Assembly (NCBI RefSeq): GCF_029382225.1
Contig: NZ_JARLTC010000010.1
Location: forward strand, 62,001-126,000
Reading direction: 5' to 3'
DNA: 64,000 nucleotides
DNA from: Spongiactinospora sp. TRM90649
Lineage (GTDB): Bacteria > Actinomycetota > Actinomycetes > Streptosporangiales > Streptosporangiaceae
The notes under the pieces are model-generated. The model ran no database searches. It was not told the origin of the DNA and saw nothing but the letters and a program-made list of their open reading frames with translations. The position numbers were made by a program, and so were the translations under genes. This document shows, one piece after another, positions 63,008 to 64,000 of the stretch. Within the stretch, counting starts at the first letter, position 1, and each line of letters begins with the position of its first letter.

Positions 63008-64000
63008 GTGCCAACCCCCTCCTTACCGGCGGCCGCCGGCGACCTGACGGCGGAGCTGCTCGGCGCCCCCGAGTGGACCGACCAGATGGTCACGGCGGCG
63101 GGCATCCCCATGCACGACATCCCCTTCCTCACCGTGGGCGGAGGGATCGGATCCTTCGTCATGCTCGACTACCTGCGGGTGTACGGCGTGCCCGGCTCGA
63201 AGATGAGGGTCGTCTCCAACATCGGCCACCCGTGGCAGACCTACGAGTTCCTCACCAGGAGCTCACAGATCCCCCGCCCGGAGCGGATCCGCTCCGACTC
63301 CTCCTCCCGGCCCGACAACCTGTGGGGCTTCCCGTCCTACGCGCTGGAGGAGACCTGGCGGGACAAGACCCTGCGGCACCTGTGGCAGGTGCTCACCGAG
63401 CCGATCCTCGACGACTACTGGACCCCGCGCGCCGGCACCGTCTTCACCGGCCTGGAACGCGAGGCCAAACGCATCGGCTACTGGGACATGCTGGTCAAGG
63501 GCCAGGTCCGGATGGTCCGCCGCCGGGCGCGCGGGGGCTACTTCACCGTCGTCACCCCGCCCGAGGGCGCGTCGGCGACCAAGCGCGTGGTGTTCCGCTC
63601 CAGGTTCGTCCACCTCGCGGTCGGCTATCCGGGCCTGCGGTTCCTGCCCGACCTGCAGGAGTTCCGCCAGACCTACGGCGACTACCAGCGCGTGGTCAAC
63701 GCCTACGAGCCGCACGAGCACGTCTACGAGTTCCTCAAGACCCGCCCCGGCACGGTGGTGATCCGGGGCGGCGGCATCGTGGCCTCGCGCGTGCTGCAGC
63801 GCCTGTTCGACGACCGGGAGCGGCTGAACCTGTCCACCCAGGTCGTGCACATCTTCCGCACGTTCGTCACCGGTCCGCACGGCCGCAACGCGTGGAACCG
63901 CCGCAAGGGCGGCGACGGCTGGGCCTACCAGGGGTTCAACTATCCCAAGTCGGTGTGGGGCGGGCAGCTCAAGGCGCAGATGCGCAGGCTGGAAGGGGAG
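63008..64000 (+). CDS. Dinucleotide-binding oxidoreductase-like protein, partial
   Basis: Opens with GTG at 63008 (GGGGA 7-8 nt upstream) and remains open to the window edge, 331 codons. A Rossmann-type loop FLTVGGGIGSFVMLDYL lies near residue 40, and a second TVVIRGGGIVASRVLQRL near residue 250, the pattern of two-dinucleotide-binding (FAD and NADPH) flavoprotein monooxygenases. The strand HLAVGYPGLRFLPD is the linker often preceding the second Rossmann domain. I do not recognise a named family, and the C-terminus is outside the window. Confidence 0.55.
   Translation, partial: MPTPSLPAAAGDLTAELLGAPEWTDQMVTAAGIPMHDIPFLTVGGGIGSFVMLDYLRVYGVPGSKMRVVSNIGHPWQTYEFLTRSSQIPRPERIRSDSSSRPDNLWGFPSYALEETWRDKTLRHLWQVLTEPILDDYWTPRAGTVFTGLEREAKRIGYWDMLVKGQVRMVRRRARGGYFTVVTPPEGASATKRVVFRSRFVHLAVGYPGLRFLPDLQEFRQTYGDYQRVVNAYEPHEHVYEFLKTRPGTVVIRGGGIVASRVLQRLFDDRERLNLSTQVVHIFRTFVTGPHGRNAWNRRKGGDGWAYQGFNYPKSVWGGQLKAQMRRLEGE

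Overview
The window is very GC-rich, densely coded, and carries several actinobacterial hallmarks: mycothiol biosynthesis (mshC), the DUF3090/SCO1664/histidine-phosphatase trio, a fabG-inhA pair, a GlnR-type nitrogen box ahead of an NnaR-like regulator, DUF3099, an actinobacterial VLRF1-type peptidyl-tRNA hydrolase, and many apparently leaderless promoters (a TANNNT hexamer 6-9 nt before the start codon). A filamentous actinomycete, probably of the Streptosporangiales, fits best; the exact genus cannot be read from the sequence. I see no insertion sequences, prophage, CRISPR array, tRNA or rRNA.

Layout. 1-10.6 kb: an NTF2-like fragment, a degenerate EAL-CBS protein, a release-factor-like peptidyl-tRNA hydrolase next to an ABC-F ATPase (with what looks like a uORF-controlled attenuator), a small HTH protein, an enoyl-CoA hydratase, an ABC exporter, a sulfotransferase, an LD-carboxypeptidase and an unknown protein. 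10.6-18.8 kb: a GH15 glucosidase/trehalase, the divergent yczE-yczR (MocR) pair, a POT peptide transporter, and secreted or small proteins. 19-23 kb: a very large PAS/receiver/GAF/SpoIIE/HATPase protein coupled to a STAS antagonist. 22.9-26.5 kb: a small biosynthetic locus of type III PKS, ICMT-type methyltransferase and FAD oxidoreductase, with a divergent UbiA prenyltransferase. 26.5-31.5 kb: a LysE exporter, RtcB, an aldo/keto reductase with a MerR-type promoter, moaA and a mobA-DUF6457 fusion, followed by a candidate C-rich-loop small RNA.

31.5-45.7 kb: DUF3099, dodecin, tldD-tldE, fabG-inhA, a membrane-anchored secreted protein, a second aldo/keto reductase, the phosphomutase-like/DUF3090/SCO1664 trio, a TANGO2-like protein, mshC, def and nnaR. 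45.7-64 kb: a TetR-like protein without a recognisable HTH, PAC2, metH, a HAD phosphatase, an oligopeptide ABC operon in the order C-A-B-D-F, a convergent two-component system, a RecB-like Fe-S nuclease, a site-2 protease and a truncated dinucleotide-binding protein. The metH/PAC2/mshC/RecB grouping recalls the mycobacterial region that leads to the Pup-proteasome genes, so that locus may lie to the right of the window.

The observations most worth following are (i) the leaderless five-codon ORF whose own sequence pairs with the Shine-Dalgarno region of the ABC-F gene, (ii) a minus-strand RNA with three hairpins that all present the same nine-base NNCCCCCGU loop, and (iii) the type III PKS/UbiA locus with a perfect palindrome between its divergent promoters.
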